A DNA stretch of 64,000 nt from Lysobacter ciconiae (GCF_015209725.1 NZ_CP063656.1:851001-915000); one strand, 5' to 3'; shown: positions 33,238 to 44,307, numbered from the stretch's first letter. Numbers and translations are program-made. The notes: generated by a model not told the origin, from the sequence alone.

Positions 33238-33507
33238 ATGTCCAAGGGACAGTCTTTGCAGGATCCTTTCCTGAACGCACTGCGCCGTGAGCGCATTCCG
33301 GTCTCGGTGTACCTGGTCAACGGCATCAAGCTGCAGGGCACCATCGAGTCCTTCGACCAGTTCGTCGTGCTGCTGCGCAACACCGTCAGCCAGATGGTCT
33401 ACAAGCACGCCATCTCCACCGTGGTCCCCGCGCGCAATGTCCGCGTCGGCCCCAGCGGCGGTCAGGTCCAGGCGGCAGAAGGCGATGAGGGCGCCGCAGC
33501 GGGTTGA
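33238..33507 (+). CDS. hfq: RNA-binding protein Hfq
   Basis: 89 residues. The Sm1 motif reads [20 protein letters not shown] through [22 protein letters not shown], and the Sm2 motif is [10 protein letters not shown]. The Ala/Gly-rich tail is short and acidic. Hfq is a hexameric RNA chaperone that pairs small RNAs with mRNAs. A GCGGGG run is the probable ribosome site. Confidence 0.96.
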   Translation: MSKGQSLQDPFLNALRRERIPVSVYLVNGIKLQGTIESFDQFVVLLRNTVSQMVYKHAISTVVPARNVRVGPSGGQVQAAEGDEGAAAG

Positions 33508-33599
33508 CCGTTCAGTCGAGGCGTGTCGTTGGCTTGTGTTTGCCGGGGGCGCACCCATCTCATCTGGCATGACTCCTCACGCCACGAAGGTCCTGCCTC

Positions 33600-34907
33600 T
33601 TGTTTGAACGCTCCCGCAAGGGTGAAAGTGCGCTGCTGATCCAGCCCCATGCCGGCGGTCCCGTCGATCCGGACCAGCTGGAGGAATTCACCGAGCTCGC
33701 CCGCTCGGCCGGGGCGACGGTGGTTGCCACCCTCAACGCCCGCATTGACCACCCCAACGCCTCGATCCTGATCGGCACCGGGAAGCTTGAGGAAGTGCAG
33801 GCCGCCGTGGCTGCCACCGAAGCCGACCTGGTGCTGGTCAACTATCCCCTGAGCCCGGTCCAGGAGCGCAACCTGGAGCGCATCCTGGGCTGCCGCGTGG
33901 TCGACCGTACCGGCTTGATCCTGGACATTTTCGCCCAGCGCGCCCGCAGTCACGAGGGCAAGCTGCAGGTCGAGCTTGCCCAGCTCAAGCACATGTCGAC
34001 CCGGCTCATCCGCGGCTGGACCCATCTGGACAGCCTGCGCGGCGGTTCCATCGGCCTGCGTGGCCCGGGTGAGACCCAGTTGGAAACCGACCGCCGGCTG
34101 CTGCAGAAGCGCCTGGAGCAATTGCAGAAGCGGCTCGACAAGGTCGAGGTGCAGCGCACCCAGATGCGCCGCGCCCGGGTCCGCAACGAGCTGCCCAGGG
34201 TCGCCCTGGTCGGCTACACCAACGCCGGCAAGTCCACGCTGTTCAATGCCCTGACCGGCGCGGATGCCTACGCCGCCGACCAGCTGTTCGCCACGCTGGA
34301 CCCGACGGTGCGCCGCATCGAGCTGTCCGGCCATGCGCTGGTGCTGGCCGACACCGTCGGTTTCGTGCGCGACCTGCCGCATGAGCTGGTCGCCGCGTTC
34401 CGCTCCACGCTGTCGGAAGCGCGCGAGGCCGACCTGCTGCTGCACCTCGTCGATGCCGCCGATCCGCTGCGCGACGAGCGCATTGCGCAGGTGGACGAGG
34501 TGCTCGCCGAGATCGGCGCCGGCGACATTCCGCAGTTGCTGGTCTACAACAAGATCGACCAGCTCGAGCAAGGGCGTCCGCGCATCGACCGCCCTGCCGA
34601 CGGGCACCCGCGCGTCTGGGTGTCGGCCAAGGAGCGCCAGGGCCTGGACCTGCTGCCGGAGGTGATCGGCGAGATCCTCGACCTGCAGCGTGTCACCGGC
34701 GCGATCGAACTGCCCTCGCGTGCGGGCAAGCTGCATGCCAAGCTGCACGAGCTGGGCGCGGTGCGGGAGGAGGAATCCGTCGAAGACGGATGGCGGATGC
34801 AGGTGGAAATGTCCCTTGCCGACGCCGCGCGCCTCCACGACCAACCCGACGGCGACGTCCTTCACGCACTGCTGCCGCCGGTCGAGGCGGACCACGACAT
34901 CCATTGA
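33600..34907 (+). CDS. hflX: ribosome-associated GTPase HflX
   Basis: 435 residues from a TTG at 33600 (MFERSRKGESALL), the only start near the conserved N-terminus. The GTPase domain contains GYTNAGKSTLFNALTG (G1), ADTVGFVRDLP (G3) and NKID (G4). The conserved linker HMSTRLIRGWTHLDSL...GLRGPGETQLETD precedes it. HflX splits stalled 70S ribosomes and is regulated with hfq in heat shock in E. coli. It lies between hfq and hflK. Confidence 0.93.
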   Translation: MFERSRKGESALLIQPHAGGPVDPDQLEEFTELARSAGATVVATLNARIDHPNASILIGTGKLEEVQAAVAATEADLVLVNYPLSPVQERNLERILGCRVVDRTGLILDIFAQRARSHEGKLQVELAQLKHMSTRLIRGWTHLDSLRGGSIGLRGPGETQLETDRRLLQKRLEQLQKRLDKVEVQRTQMRRARVRNELPRVALVGYTNAGKSTLFNALTGADAYAADQLFATLDPTVRRIELSGHALVLADTVGFVRDLPHELVAAFRSTLSEAREADLLLHLVDAADPLRDERIAQVDEVLAEIGAGDIPQLLVYNKIDQLEQGRPRIDRPADGHPRVWVSAKERQGLDLLPEVIGEILDLQRVTGAIELPSRAGKLHAKLHELGAVREEESVEDGWRMQVEMSLADAARLHDQPDGDVLHALLPPVEADHDIH

Positions 34908-34997
34908 CAGCGCTTGCTTGAGGCAGGCGTCCCTCCCACCTAGAATCATCGGCTGCCCGCGACAAAGGGGCGCTGTTCACCTTCCTTAGGAGCAGGC

Positions 34998-36137
34998 ATG
35001 GCCTGGAATACCCCTGGCAGTGACAATTCCGGCAGCGGCCGTGGCCGCCCGCCGCGTCGCCGCCCCGGCGGCAATGGCATCGACGACGTGCTGGATCGAC
35101 TGCGCGGCCTGTTCGGGGGCCAGGGCGGTGGCGGCGGTGGTGGCGTCGGCCGCTGGGTGCTGCTGGTGCTTGCCCTGTGGCTGGCCTTCAACAGCTTCCT
35201 GCTGGTGAACGAGCAGCAGCGCGCCGTGGTCCTGCGCTTCGGCCAGTTCGCCCGCATCCTGCAGCCCGGCCCGCATTTCAAGCTGCCGTGGCCGTTCGAG
35301 ACGGCGATCAAGATCAACGCCACCGAGATCAAGACCTTCGGTACCAATGTGCCGGTCCTGACCAGCGACGAGAACATCGTCCAGGTCGAGATCAACGTGC
35401 AGTACCGCGTCAGCGATCCGCAGAAGTACGTGTTCGGCAGCCGTGACGCCAACGCCATGCTGCAGCAGGCAGCGCTGAGCACCGTGCGCGAGCAGGTCGG
35501 CCGCTCCACGCTGGATACCGTGCTGGGTGCGCGTAATGCCCTGGCCGTGTCGGCCCGCGAGCAGTTGCAGAACTCGCTGGACGCGTACCGCACCGGGCTG
35601 GTCGTAACCGAGCTCAACCTGCCCAACGCGCGACCGCCCGAAGAGGTCAAGCCGGCCTTCGACGACGTCAACAGCGCCCAGCAGGACAAGGACCGCCTGA
35701 TCAGCGAGGCCGAGGCCTACGCCGCCCAGGTGGTGCCGGAGGCCCGAGGCCAGGCCGCCCGCGTGCGCACCGTCGCCGAGGGTTACCGCGACGCGTCCGT
35801 ATCGCGCGCCGAGGGTGACGCCGACCGCTTCTCGCTGCTGGTGGACCAGTACAAGGACGCGCCGGAAGTCACCCGCAAGCGCCTGTGGCTGGAGACCGTG
35901 CAGGAAGTGCTGTCGGGCAACCGCAAGGTCGTCGGCGGCGATTCTCGCCAGCTGATCTACGTGCCGATGGACGGCGCGACGGATGGTTCGGCACGCTCGT
36001 CGGGCTCGACCAACACCTCCTCCGCGCCGCTGCTGACGCCCGAGATGCTGTCCCCGGACACCTCGACCATCGCACCGTCGCCCTCGCGCACTGAACGCAC
36101 CCCACGGCCGGCTGGCCGTCCGGAGGTAAACCGATGA
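34998..36137 (+). CDS. hflK: FtsH regulatory subunit HflK
   Basis: 379 residues: a Gly/Arg-rich cytoplasmic N-terminus (residues 1-50), a membrane helix (WVLLVLALWLAFNSFLLV), then an SPFH/prohibitin domain (EQQRAVVLRFGQFARILQPGPHFKLPWP). The tail after ~340 is Ser/Thr/Pro-rich. HflK and HflC form a large periplasmic cage around FtsH. Its stop overlaps the hflC start. Confidence 0.94.
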   Translation: MAWNTPGSDNSGSGRGRPPRRRPGGNGIDDVLDRLRGLFGGQGGGGGGGVGRWVLLVLALWLAFNSFLLVNEQQRAVVLRFGQFARILQPGPHFKLPWPFETAIKINATEIKTFGTNVPVLTSDENIVQVEINVQYRVSDPQKYVFGSRDANAMLQQAALSTVREQVGRSTLDTVLGARNALAVSAREQLQNSLDAYRTGLVVTELNLPNARPPEEVKPAFDDVNSAQQDKDRLISEAEAYAAQVVPEARGQAARVRTVAEGYRDASVSRAEGDADRFSLLVDQYKDAPEVTRKRLWLETVQEVLSGNRKVVGGDSRQLIYVPMDGATDGSARSSGSTNTSSAPLLTPEMLSPDTSTIAPSPSRTERTPRPAGRPEVNR

Positions 36138-36997
36138 GACATTCCATTTGGATCGCCGTCGCCGTCGCGGTGCTGCTGGGCCTGATGGGCTCCACCTACG
36201 TGGTCCGTGAGGGCCAGGTCGGCATGGTGCTCAACCTGGGCCGAGTGGCCCGGACCGGCATTGGCCCGGGCCTGCACTTCAAGGTGCCGCTGGTGGAAAC
36301 CGCGCTGGTGTTCGATCGCCGCCTGACGGTGTTCAACGCCGAGCCCGAGCGTTACCTGACCTCCGAGCGCAAGGACGTCAGCGTCGACTTCTTCACCGTC
36401 GGCATGATCGAGGACGTGCGCGCGTTCTACCGGGCGACCGGTGGTGACGAGAGCCTGGCCGTGGACCGCCTGGCGCCGATCATCAAGGACTCGCTGCGCA
36501 ACGAGATCAACTCGCGGACGCTGAAGGAGCTGGTCTCCGGCGATCGCGCCGAGATCATCGACCGCCAGCTGGCGGCGATCAACAAGGGCGCCAGCACGGT
36601 CGGGGTGAAGATTATCGACCTGCGCCTCAAGCAGATCGACCTGCCGACCGACAGCCAGGTCATCCAGGACGTCTACCGGCGCATGCGCGCCCAGCGCCAC
36701 CAGGTGGCCAGCCGCCTGCGCGCGGAGGGTGCCGAGCAGGCCCAGACGATCCGCGCCGGCGCCGACAAGCAGCAGGCGGTGATCGTGGCGGAGGCCGAGC
36801 GTGACGCCCAGCGCCTGCGCGGTCAGGGCGATGCGGAAGCCGCGGCGCTGTACGCCAAGGCGGCCAACAAGGATCCGGCGTTCTATGCCTTCCAGCGCAG
36901 CCTGGAGGCCTATCGCGAATCCTTCAGCGACGGCAAGGGCGTGATCATGCTGGAGCGCAACGACGACTTCCTGAAGTACTTCGGCAACGATCGTTGA
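36134..36997 (+). CDS. hflC: FtsH regulatory subunit HflC
   Basis: 287 residues. A single N-terminal helix (IWIAVAVAVLLGLMGSTYVV) is followed by an SPFH domain (REGQVGMVLNLGRVAR...GLHFKVPLVE) and a long helical region rich in Arg/Gln. It partners HflK. Translation is coupled to hflK by a 4 bp overlap. Confidence 0.94.
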   Translation: MRHSIWIAVAVAVLLGLMGSTYVVREGQVGMVLNLGRVARTGIGPGLHFKVPLVETALVFDRRLTVFNAEPERYLTSERKDVSVDFFTVGMIEDVRAFYRATGGDESLAVDRLAPIIKDSLRNEINSRTLKELVSGDRAEIIDRQLAAINKGASTVGVKIIDLRLKQIDLPTDSQVIQDVYRRMRAQRHQVASRLRAEGAEQAQTIRAGADKQQAVIVAEAERDAQRLRGQGDAEAAALYAKAANKDPAFYAFQRSLEAYRESFSDGKGVIMLERNDDFLKYFGNDR

Positions 36998-37025
36998 GCC
37001 GTTGCAATCCGCACGGGAGCACGGC

Positions 37026-37217
37026 ATGACCGTCGAGCTGCTGTCGGCGCTGTCGCTGGTCGCCGTGCTGGAAGGGCTGTTCCTGTTCGCCGCCCCCGGT
37101 CGGTGGCGGCGCACGATGGAGCAGCTGCGTCAGCTGGATGACCGCCAGCTGCGCCAGATCGGCGGCGTCGTGCTGGCGGTGGGCGTGGGTTCGCTGTGGC
37201 TGGTGCGGCTAATGTAA
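37026..37217 (+). CDS. DUF2065 family small membrane protein
   Basis: 63 residues from the ATG at 37026, preceded by CGGGAG; an upstream ATG (37002) lies in the hflC-adjacent spacer. Two hydrophobic segments (LLSALSLVAVLEGLFLFAAP and IGGVVLAVGVGSLWLVRLM) flank a basic loop. The family (YjeT in E. coli) sits between hflC and purA. Function unknown. Confidence 0.82.
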   Translation: MTVELLSALSLVAVLEGLFLFAAPGRWRRTMEQLRQLDDRQLRQIGGVVLAVGVGSLWLVRLM

Positions 37218-37263
37218 ACGGTCGCGTTTCCGGGCTGGCCTAGACCGCCGAAAACCCGGATAA

Positions 37264-38661
<1,398 letters not shown>

Positions 38662-38681
38662 TCGCCGGGTTGTATTGAGTG

Positions 38682-38714
38682 AAAAAAAGCCCCGCGGATG
38701 CGGGGCTTTTTTGT
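38682..38714. terminator. strong bidirectional terminator after purA
   Basis: AAAAAAGCCCCGC/GGAT/GCGGGGCTTTTTT has a perfect stem of seven G/C pairs continued by A/T pairs, with T tracts on either strand. It would end purA and also the minus-strand lipoprotein gene that stops at 38738. Confidence 0.85.
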
Positions 38715-38737
38715 GAGGTTACCGGTTGGCCGGCCTG

Positions 38738-39259
38738 TCAATCAGTGGGGACGTTACACAGTTGCCACTGTGTCACGCCCTTGAACGCCGGAACCAGAAG
38801 AACTTCCTGCGATCCGTCGGAGTTCTCGCGCAGACAGAAGTATTGGCCATACATACGGCCCAGAGTGCGATCGCCCCGGCGCGATGGATTCGGTATTCCG
38901 GCATTGATTGATAGGCCATATCGCTCGCCTGGCCGAAGTTGCTCAGAAATTTGCTGCTGTGAGTCATTGGCTGGCCGGTATCCGTATGGGATGCAATCAT
39001 CCGGATGTAGCCTCGTTTCCGGTTCCAGTGGAGTGATCCAACTCCATATCCGTTCCCATTTAGAATCCACGAACTTGCTAACGGAAATTGCAGCGATCGT
39101 TGGAGGTGTTTTCCGTGCTTCCTTGCTATCGGCGACGGAGAAGCACAGGCGGGAGTCTACAATACGGATCGTTGCGTCCTGATACATGCCGGCTGGCTGA
39201 GTGCAACCGCCAACGCCGGGAGCAAGCAGTAGCGGTAGGAAGACAGCTCCGATTCTCAT
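38738..39259 (-). CDS. putative type VI immunity-type periplasmic lipoprotein
   Basis: 173 residues with an N-terminal lipoprotein signal ending in GVGGC (Cys19). The mature part has several Cys, Trp and aromatic residues and no enzyme motif, including YGQYFCLRENSDGSQ and QWQLCNVP near the end. Its ATG overlaps the TGA of the PAAR-metallopeptidase gene (ATGA), and similar lipoproteins are known to neutralise type VI effectors. The immunity assignment rests on this context and is inference. Confidence 0.65.
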   Translation of the reverse strand: MRIGAVFLPLLLAPGVGGCTQPAGMYQDATIRIVDSRLCFSVADSKEARKTPPTIAAISVSKFVDSKWERIWSWITPLEPETRLHPDDCIPYGYRPANDSQQQISEQLRPGERYGLSINAGIPNPSRRGDRTLGRMYGQYFCLRENSDGSQEVLLVPAFKGVTQWQLCNVPTD

Positions 39260-40473
39260 TTGGTTACCTGCGGTAGGTTGTTCGAATCATCCGGTGTTAT
39301 AAGGAAGTCACGCAATGTGCCTTCATAGAGTGCAAGAAGGTTGGCTCTATGGCGATACTTGGACTCATACAGGTCGTCATTGTTTTGCCGAAATCTGAGG
39401 AGGTAATAATCCGCAATTATATTTCCCTGTGCTTCCATGTTGTAGTCGTAAAGGCGCTTAGTGCTGTCGAGCGTATACTCATACGTCATGTTGGGACGAG
39501 GACCTCGAACGCGCTTGATCGGGTAGCCAAGCTGATACTGCCAAACGTGTGTCATTTCATGTACGAGAAGTCGCTGTTCCCGATCCAATTCGAGCGAAAA
39601 GTCTATTGAGAACAGCTTGCCCGGTAGGTAAATATCACCGTTCGGTGCAGTCGCCGTATTATCTGGTTGAAAGCCGAAGAGCAGCCAGTATCCATGGTTG
39701 TGAAGCTTGACCGACTTGTAGTCCACGGAATTTCCAAATACTTGCCGCAGCATCGCAACCTCGCCGCTGGTCAGACCACGGTCTTCCGCTTTGGCTGCGG
39801 CCTCATGCACGGATGATCCAACGGCGGTCGCGTTGGTGCGCGCGCCGGCCATTGCCACTTCAACGGTTTGCGACGGAAGGCCCAGAGCGCCGCAGCAGCC
39901 AGAGGCCTGTGTTGGGGCGACCAGCTCCGCTTTCGTGATGCCGAGCGGGGCCGACGTCGTCACGCGGCGGGTTCGGCCGTCCTCATCGGTGACGCCGTCG
40001 ACCTTGCTCCCGTCTTCCAGCTGCAGCACATAACCGATATTGGAAAGCGCCGAACCGGTTGGGCCGACGAACCGGATCTGCTCATCGAATGCACTGTCGC
40101 TAATCGTGAGGGCTGCAGGAGTCGGTCCGCCATTATGGTTCGCCTTCGCAGAATTCGCGTGGGCTGCTGCGTCCGGCGCGACGGCTGTGGTCGCTGATCC
40201 AGCCCCATCGTCCAGGAACACCCGCATCTGCTTCACCGCCAGCACCTTGCAGCCACACGCAATCGAGCTTCCGTGCAGGGCCACCGCCTGGCCGTCGATG
40301 ATGGTTGTCGGGTCCCCATCGACGATTGGGAACGTGCCCTTGTGGGTGGGGCAAGTCGCCATGTCGTTGATTCGCGCGACAGGCTTGCCGTCGATGTCGG
40401 TGAAGGGTGATCCGCTGATCACGGTGCCGCCGCTCGAAGTGGCGTCACCAAGCACAATCCACATCCTTGTCAT
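39256..40473 (-). CDS. PAAR-domain protein with C-terminal zincin-like metallopeptidase domain
   Basis: 405 residues from the ATG at 40473, with AAGGAG seven bases ahead. Residues 1-90 are a PAAR domain (GSPFTDIDGKPVARINDMATC...VALHGSSIACGCKVL) that caps a type VI spike. A linker of ~180 residues follows, then a metallopeptidase motif VHEMTHVWQYQ (His305, His309) with a downstream Glu347 in MEAQGNIIADYY, the arrangement of a HExxH-E zinc site. It is probably a secreted toxin cleaving protein or cell-wall peptide. No VgrG, Hcp or Tss gene is within the window. Confidence 0.8.
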   Translation of the reverse strand: MTRMWIVLGDATSSGGTVISGSPFTDIDGKPVARINDMATCPTHKGTFPIVDGDPTTIIDGQAVALHGSSIACGCKVLAVKQMRVFLDDGAGSATTAVAPDAAAHANSAKANHNGGPTPAALTISDSAFDEQIRFVGPTGSALSNIGYVLQLEDGSKVDGVTDEDGRTRRVTTSAPLGITKAELVAPTQASGCCGALGLPSQTVEVAMAGARTNATAVGSSVHEAAAKAEDRGLTSGEVAMLRQVFGNSVDYKSVKLHNHGYWLLFGFQPDNTATAPNGDIYLPGKLFSIDFSLELDREQRLLVHEMTHVWQYQLGYPIKRVRGPRPNMTYEYTLDSTKRLYDYNMEAQGNIIADYYLLRFRQNNDDLYESKYRHRANLLALYEGTLRDFLITPDDSNNLPQVTK

Positions 40474-40725
40474 GTTTTCTCCTTGTCCTTGATGGGACAT
40501 CGCGGATTCTACGTCCCCTAGTGATTCGGCGCTGCTTCGCTTGCTTCGGCGTGCGCGAGTTTCATGCATCTCGAACCGGCAGGTTGGGATTCCGTTTGCC
40601 TGCTGCCGGCGCGTGAGCGGGCTCGGCGGTAACGGCGTTGTTCAGTTACAGCGCCCATCAAGAGCCTGCATTCACGCCCGACGCTTTAGGTTGCTGCACA
40701 GCACCCCTAACGAGTCCGGCATTCC

Positions 40726-41925
40726 ATGACCCAGTCCCTGCAATCCAAGACCCTCGCCCGCGCCCTGATGGTCGCGCTGCTGCCCGTCGCGATGTCAGCG
40801 GCCTGCAGCCAGACCCCGACGCCCACGGCCGAGTCCACTGCCGCCGCGAGCTCCGATGCCGCGCCCGCCCAGGATCCGGCCAGCACCGGCGTTGCCGGCG
40901 ATGTCGACATGACCGGCGTCCAGGACGCGGATCGGGCCAACCCCGATCCGGTCGCACCGATCGCACCGGACGATCGGGTGCCACCGCCGGATGACGAGAA
41001 ATCCTCCGAGAAACTGCCCGCTGAGAAGAACGCCGAGCCCGAGCCGCTTCCCCCGGTGACGGCCGCGCCCGCCGACGCGGAGCTGGCCAAGGACAGCCCG
41101 CTGCGCGCCCAGGTGTTGCTGGAGCGCGCGTTCTTCTCCCCCGGCGAGATCGATGGCGCCGTGGGCAGCAACATGGGCCGCGCGGTGGATGCCTTCCAGC
41201 GCGCGCATGACATCAAGCCGACCGGCACGATGGATGCCGCCACCTGGGAGGCGCTGGACAAGGACGACGCGCCCGTCCTGATCGAATACACGCTCACCGC
41301 CGAGGACGTCGCCGGCCCGTTTGCCCCGACCCCGACCGGCCACGCCGCCATGGCCAAGGTGGACGCACTTCCGTACGAGTCGGTGGAGGAGAAGGTCGCC
41401 GAGCAGTTCCACTCCAGCCCGGCCCTGCTGGCCAAGCTCAACCCCGGCGTGAAGCTGGCCTCCGGCAAGACCATTACCGTGCCCAACATCCAGGCCGCGA
41501 CACGACTGCCGACGCCGGCCAAGGTGGTGATCGACAAGTCCGACTCCGCCCTGCTGCTGATGGACGAGTCGGGCAAGGTGATCGGGCATTACCCGGTGAC
41601 CACCGGCAGCGCGCAGTTCCCGTTGCCGATCGGCGACTGGAAGATCAATGGCGTCGCCCGCGACCCGGTGTGGTACTTCGACCCGGAGCTGATCGCCGGT
41701 ACCAAGGCGTCCGACAAGAAAGCCGAGATCCCGCCGGGCCCCAACAACCCGGTCGGCACCACCTGGATTGACCTGAGCAAAGAGCACTACGGCATCCACG
41801 GCACGCCCAAGCCGGCCAAGATCGGCAAGACCGAATCCAATGGCTGCATCCGCATGACCAACTGGAGCGTCGCCGCCCTGGCCGATGTGGTGAAGCCCGG
41901 CGTGCCGGTGACGATGCGCGAGTAG
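40726..41925 (+). CDS. L,D-transpeptidase (YkuD) with peptidoglycan-binding domain
   Basis: 399 residues. A lipoprotein-like signal ([13 protein letters not shown]) is followed by a long Ala/Pro/Asp linker (30-115), a PG_binding_1 domain (~118-175, [21 protein letters not shown]...), a LysM-like stretch ([32 protein letters not shown]), and a YkuD domain with His358 and Cys374 (HYGIHGTP...ESNGCIRM). It probably forms 3-3 crosslinks or attaches proteins to murein in the periplasm. A clear terminator follows the gene. Confidence 0.87.
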   Translation: MTQSLQSKTLARALMVALLPVAMSAACSQTPTPTAESTAAASSDAAPAQDPASTGVAGDVDMTGVQDADRANPDPVAPIAPDDRVPPPDDEKSSEKLPAEKNAEPEPLPPVTAAPADAELAKDSPLRAQVLLERAFFSPGEIDGAVGSNMGRAVDAFQRAHDIKPTGTMDAATWEALDKDDAPVLIEYTLTAEDVAGPFAPTPTGHAAMAKVDALPYESVEEKVAEQFHSSPALLAKLNPGVKLASGKTITVPNIQAATRLPTPAKVVIDKSDSALLLMDESGKVIGHYPVTTGSAQFPLPIGDWKINGVARDPVWYFDPELIAGTKASDKKAEIPPGPNNPVGTTWIDLSKEHYGIHGTPKPAKIGKTESNGCIRMTNWSVAALADVVKPGVPVTMRE

Positions 41926-41966
41926 TCGGCGGGGTCAATGCGACCCGCTTTGATGGGTCTCGACAG

Positions 41967-41992
41967 GGCCGCCTTCTGGCGGCCTTGTTGTG
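41967..41992 (+). terminator. terminator of the L,D-transpeptidase gene
   Basis: GGCCGCC/TTCT/GGCGGCC is a perfect 7 bp stem at 41967-41984, followed by TTGTTGTG. Confidence 0.75.
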
Positions 41993-42349
41993 TGTGGTCG
42001 GCGGGGAACAGGGGAAAGCAGGGCGGGACCGACGGCAGGCGGATGAGCGCCAGGCAGCGGGTCGGGAGCGGCAGTTGCGGCGGATGAAGCGGCGCCGTCG
42101 CGGGTTTGACCGGCGTGTGCGGCGGAACACGCCGTAGCGCTGCCGCAAAAAGTCGCGTCGTTGCCGTGGGATGCGTGGGCGGTCCCGCGCAAAATGGCGC
42201 GATTGCCCCTTCAAGCGTCGCGTCTGCCGCCGAGAGTGGCGTTGATGCCCTTGCCCGGGCCTCGACTGCCGCGCCAACCGGCACGAGCGCCACCGGGAGT
42301 GACAACGATGGCGAAATTTTCGGCATCCATGCCGTTTTTTCCGGCGCAC

Positions 42350-42373
42350 AAAAAAGGCCGCCCGCAGGCGGCC
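42350..42373 (-). terminator. terminator of the minus-strand hypothetical gene
   Basis: GGCCGCC/CGCA/GGCGGCC at 42356-42373 is followed on the minus strand by TTTTTTGTGC. It lies ~18 bp after the stop of the gene at 42392. Confidence 0.75.
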
Positions 42374-42391
42374 TTCCTTCGCAGCGTCGCG

Positions 42392-42865
42392 TTACGCCAT
42401 TTCGGGCTTCTCCTCGCTTGAGCGGCTGCTCTTGGCGAAGCGCGCACCGAGCTCCTTGCGCAGCCCTTCCAGCCCCTGATTGCGGCCGGCGACCTTGAGC
42501 AGGGCGTAACCGTCCAGCGCGCAGCGCATGATGTCGCTGCCCAGCGCGATCTCGCTGTCGGCACCGCGCTCGGCCAGACGCTGCAGGCGCTGCATGCGCG
42601 GACGCAGCCGGTCCAGCGCGGCCAGATCCTCCAACGCCTCCGCCAGCTTCACGCTCGGCGGCACGACCTGCGGGTTCTGGCTGAGCACGTTCAAGGTCTG
42701 CCGGCAGAATTTCTCGGACTTGTCGCCCATGCGCGCCAGCTTGCGGCGCTGGCCGGAGTTCATCGCCACTAAGGCGACCAACTGCGTCTCCAGCTCGGTC
42801 AAGGCCTGGTCCACGGCGTCCAGCTGGGCGTCGGACAGGGTGAGGTTGATCAGGTTCTGGCTCAT
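42392..42865 (-). CDS. conserved hypothetical helical protein
   Basis: 157 residues from the ATG at 42865, with AAAGGAG seven bases upstream. It is all-helical by composition, with Leu/Ala-rich helices (VDQALTELETQLVALVAM) and an Arg-rich middle (LDRLRPRMQRLQRLAERG). No signal peptide or membrane segment is present. The strong ribosome site and terminator support a real gene. I do not recognise its function. Confidence 0.75.
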   Translation of the reverse strand: MSQNLINLTLSDAQLDAVDQALTELETQLVALVAMNSGQRRKLARMGDKSEKFCRQTLNVLSQNPQVVPPSVKLAEALEDLAALDRLRPRMQRLQRLAERGADSEIALGSDIMRCALDGYALLKVAGRNQGLEGLRKELGARFAKSSRSSEEKPEMA

Positions 42866-43188
42866 TGCAACTCCTTTGCATTCGAGATGAGGCGCCGGGG
42901 CCGGCACGCCATGCGCGCCTGCAAGCCCACCAACACCGCCCCGCCGCATTCCCTGTGGCGTGAGTCGTGCGTGCCGGCGAGGCCGGCGGCTGGGGTGTGG
43001 GAAGTGTGCCGGATGCGGCGGCGGCTGCGGGTATGCGCGTCTTAGGACTTGTCCGCTTCCAAAGCCCCGGCTTTCTCTACGCGTCGTGTAGGAGATGGAT
43101 CCCGCTCGGCATCCCGGGCGTCTTAGTGCGTGAGACACCGAAGCGGCATACTCGCGTTTGTATCGTTTATTGGTCTCGGGGGGGATCC
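42866..43188. other. 323-bp intergenic region at the left edge of the defence island
   Basis: It separates divergent genes and should hold the promoter of the helicase/restriction operon. AAAGCCCCGGCTTT at 43061-43074 is palindromic, and GCGTCTTAG occurs twice (43037-43045, 43118-43126). A GGGGGGG run lies just before the ATG at 43189. I see no integrase, tRNA or clear -35/-10 pair. Confidence 0.45.
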
Positions 43189-44307
43189 ATGGTCGACTTT
43201 GCGGTGCAAGACCCATTTTGCGTAGAGAGCGTAGAGGGTTTCGGGCCCGGCAGCGCGCCGCGCGATTATGACCACGATCGGGTTACTAACGACGATCTCC
43301 TGTTGCTCGGGATCGGCGCGGGCGAATCGGCTTCAGATCATCGTTGGGTGAGTGACTCCGGATTCCCCAACCTGGTGACTGAGCTGGATGCTCCGCCGAC
43401 GGCGACCGGACGCTTGTCAAGAGAGAGTCACGAACCGGCCGCGGAAGAGCCAAGTGCGGTCCCAGAACCTATCGCGCACCCGACGTTGGATTTTTTTGTT
43501 GACGTGCCGAACACCGAACTCGAGCTTCCGCTCGACGAGGATGTAGACGAATTCGCGGGGGGCTGGTCGACCAGGGAAGAGTCGGAGGTTCCGTGGCACC
43601 TTGAAGTGCCCGAGCCTGATGACGTACACAGCTCTGGCGGAGCTGTTGAGTTCCCCGGTGGCGTGCTGGGTTCTGAGCGCGCAATCCAGCTCGCGATGGC
43701 TTTCTTGCAGACCGAAGATCTCGTGAGCGTTCGGAATCTCGATCTGCTCACCGACATCATCCTTGAGCGCGGCTGGTCGGGTGTCCAGACCCAAGTCAGA
43801 GCCCTGGTGCGTGCCGGCTACTCGGTGGAGCAGATCCACCTGATGTTTCAGATCACCGTTGTTTGGCTGCATTGTGTCCAAAGCGACATCCTCGCTCCCG
43901 ACGGCTGGCATGGCGGTCACCGCCTGACGTGGCTGCAGGCTGCTCGCTTGCTGGACGTCATGGGGTATGACGCGACGATCGAGGAGATCGCAGACTTTCT
44001 GAGCGCGGAGCAGGATGTCTGGAGTCAGCTGCGCCGACGCTCCGGTGAGCTGGCAACGTTCCGCGATTACCTTTTCCGGTATCGCCTCTCGACGCACACC
44101 GAAGTCGACGATGGCATCTGGCAGTCCAACCTTGATCCTACCGACGAGCGATCCTTCGACGGCACACGCCACTGTCTTTACTCGTCCGACTGGTGGGATG
44201 AGCCGACCGGAAATATCGAGCCCGAACTCCCAGCACTTTTGCGCTCCGGCTACGACCTGAGCCACATCACCGAGAAGCTGGGGCTGGATTTCGGAGTCCA
44301 AATTTGA
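43189..44307 (+). CDS. acidic protein of unknown function, first gene of the helicase/restriction operon
   Basis: 372 residues from the ATG at 43189. The frame is open further upstream but that part reads as non-coding. Residues 1-160 are acidic and probably disordered (repeated Glu/Asp/Pro). Residues ~164-372 are helical (ERAIQLAMAFLQTEDLVSVRN, WLQAARLLDVMGYDATIEEIADFL) and resemble DNA-binding or adaptor helices without a recognisable motif. Its TGA overlaps the ATG of the helicase gene by one base (TGATG). The coupling suggests it acts with the helicase, perhaps as a DNA-recognition or phage-sensing partner; that is inference. Confidence 0.7.
   Translation: MVDFAVQDPFCVESVEGFGPGSAPRDYDHDRVTNDDLLLLGIGAGESASDHRWVSDSGFPNLVTELDAPPTATGRLSRESHEPAAEEPSAVPEPIAHPTLDFFVDVPNTELELPLDEDVDEFAGGWSTREESEVPWHLEVPEPDDVHSSGGAVEFPGGVLGSERAIQLAMAFLQTEDLVSVRNLDLLTDIILERGWSGVQTQVRALVRAGYSVEQIHLMFQITVVWLHCVQSDILAPDGWHGGHRLTWLQAARLLDVMGYDATIEEIADFLSAEQDVWSQLRRRSGELATFRDYLFRYRLSTHTEVDDGIWQSNLDPTDERSFDGTRHCLYSSDWWDEPTGNIEPELPALLRSGYDLSHITEKLGLDFGVQI

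Larger units (their letters stand above)
41926..42391. other. 466-bp intergenic region
   Basis: It contains a terminator for each flanking gene (listed separately). The central ~350 bp are G/C-rich with no convincing gene: open frames on either strand lack ribosome sites and have low-complexity Arg/Ala/Pro content. I see no RNA gene in it. Confidence 0.5.

Noticed and set aside
43037..43126. GCGTCTTAG direct repeats as an island attachment site
   Set aside because: The 9-mers are 81 bp apart on the left side only and have no counterpart near 59.0-59.2 kb. No integrase is seen.
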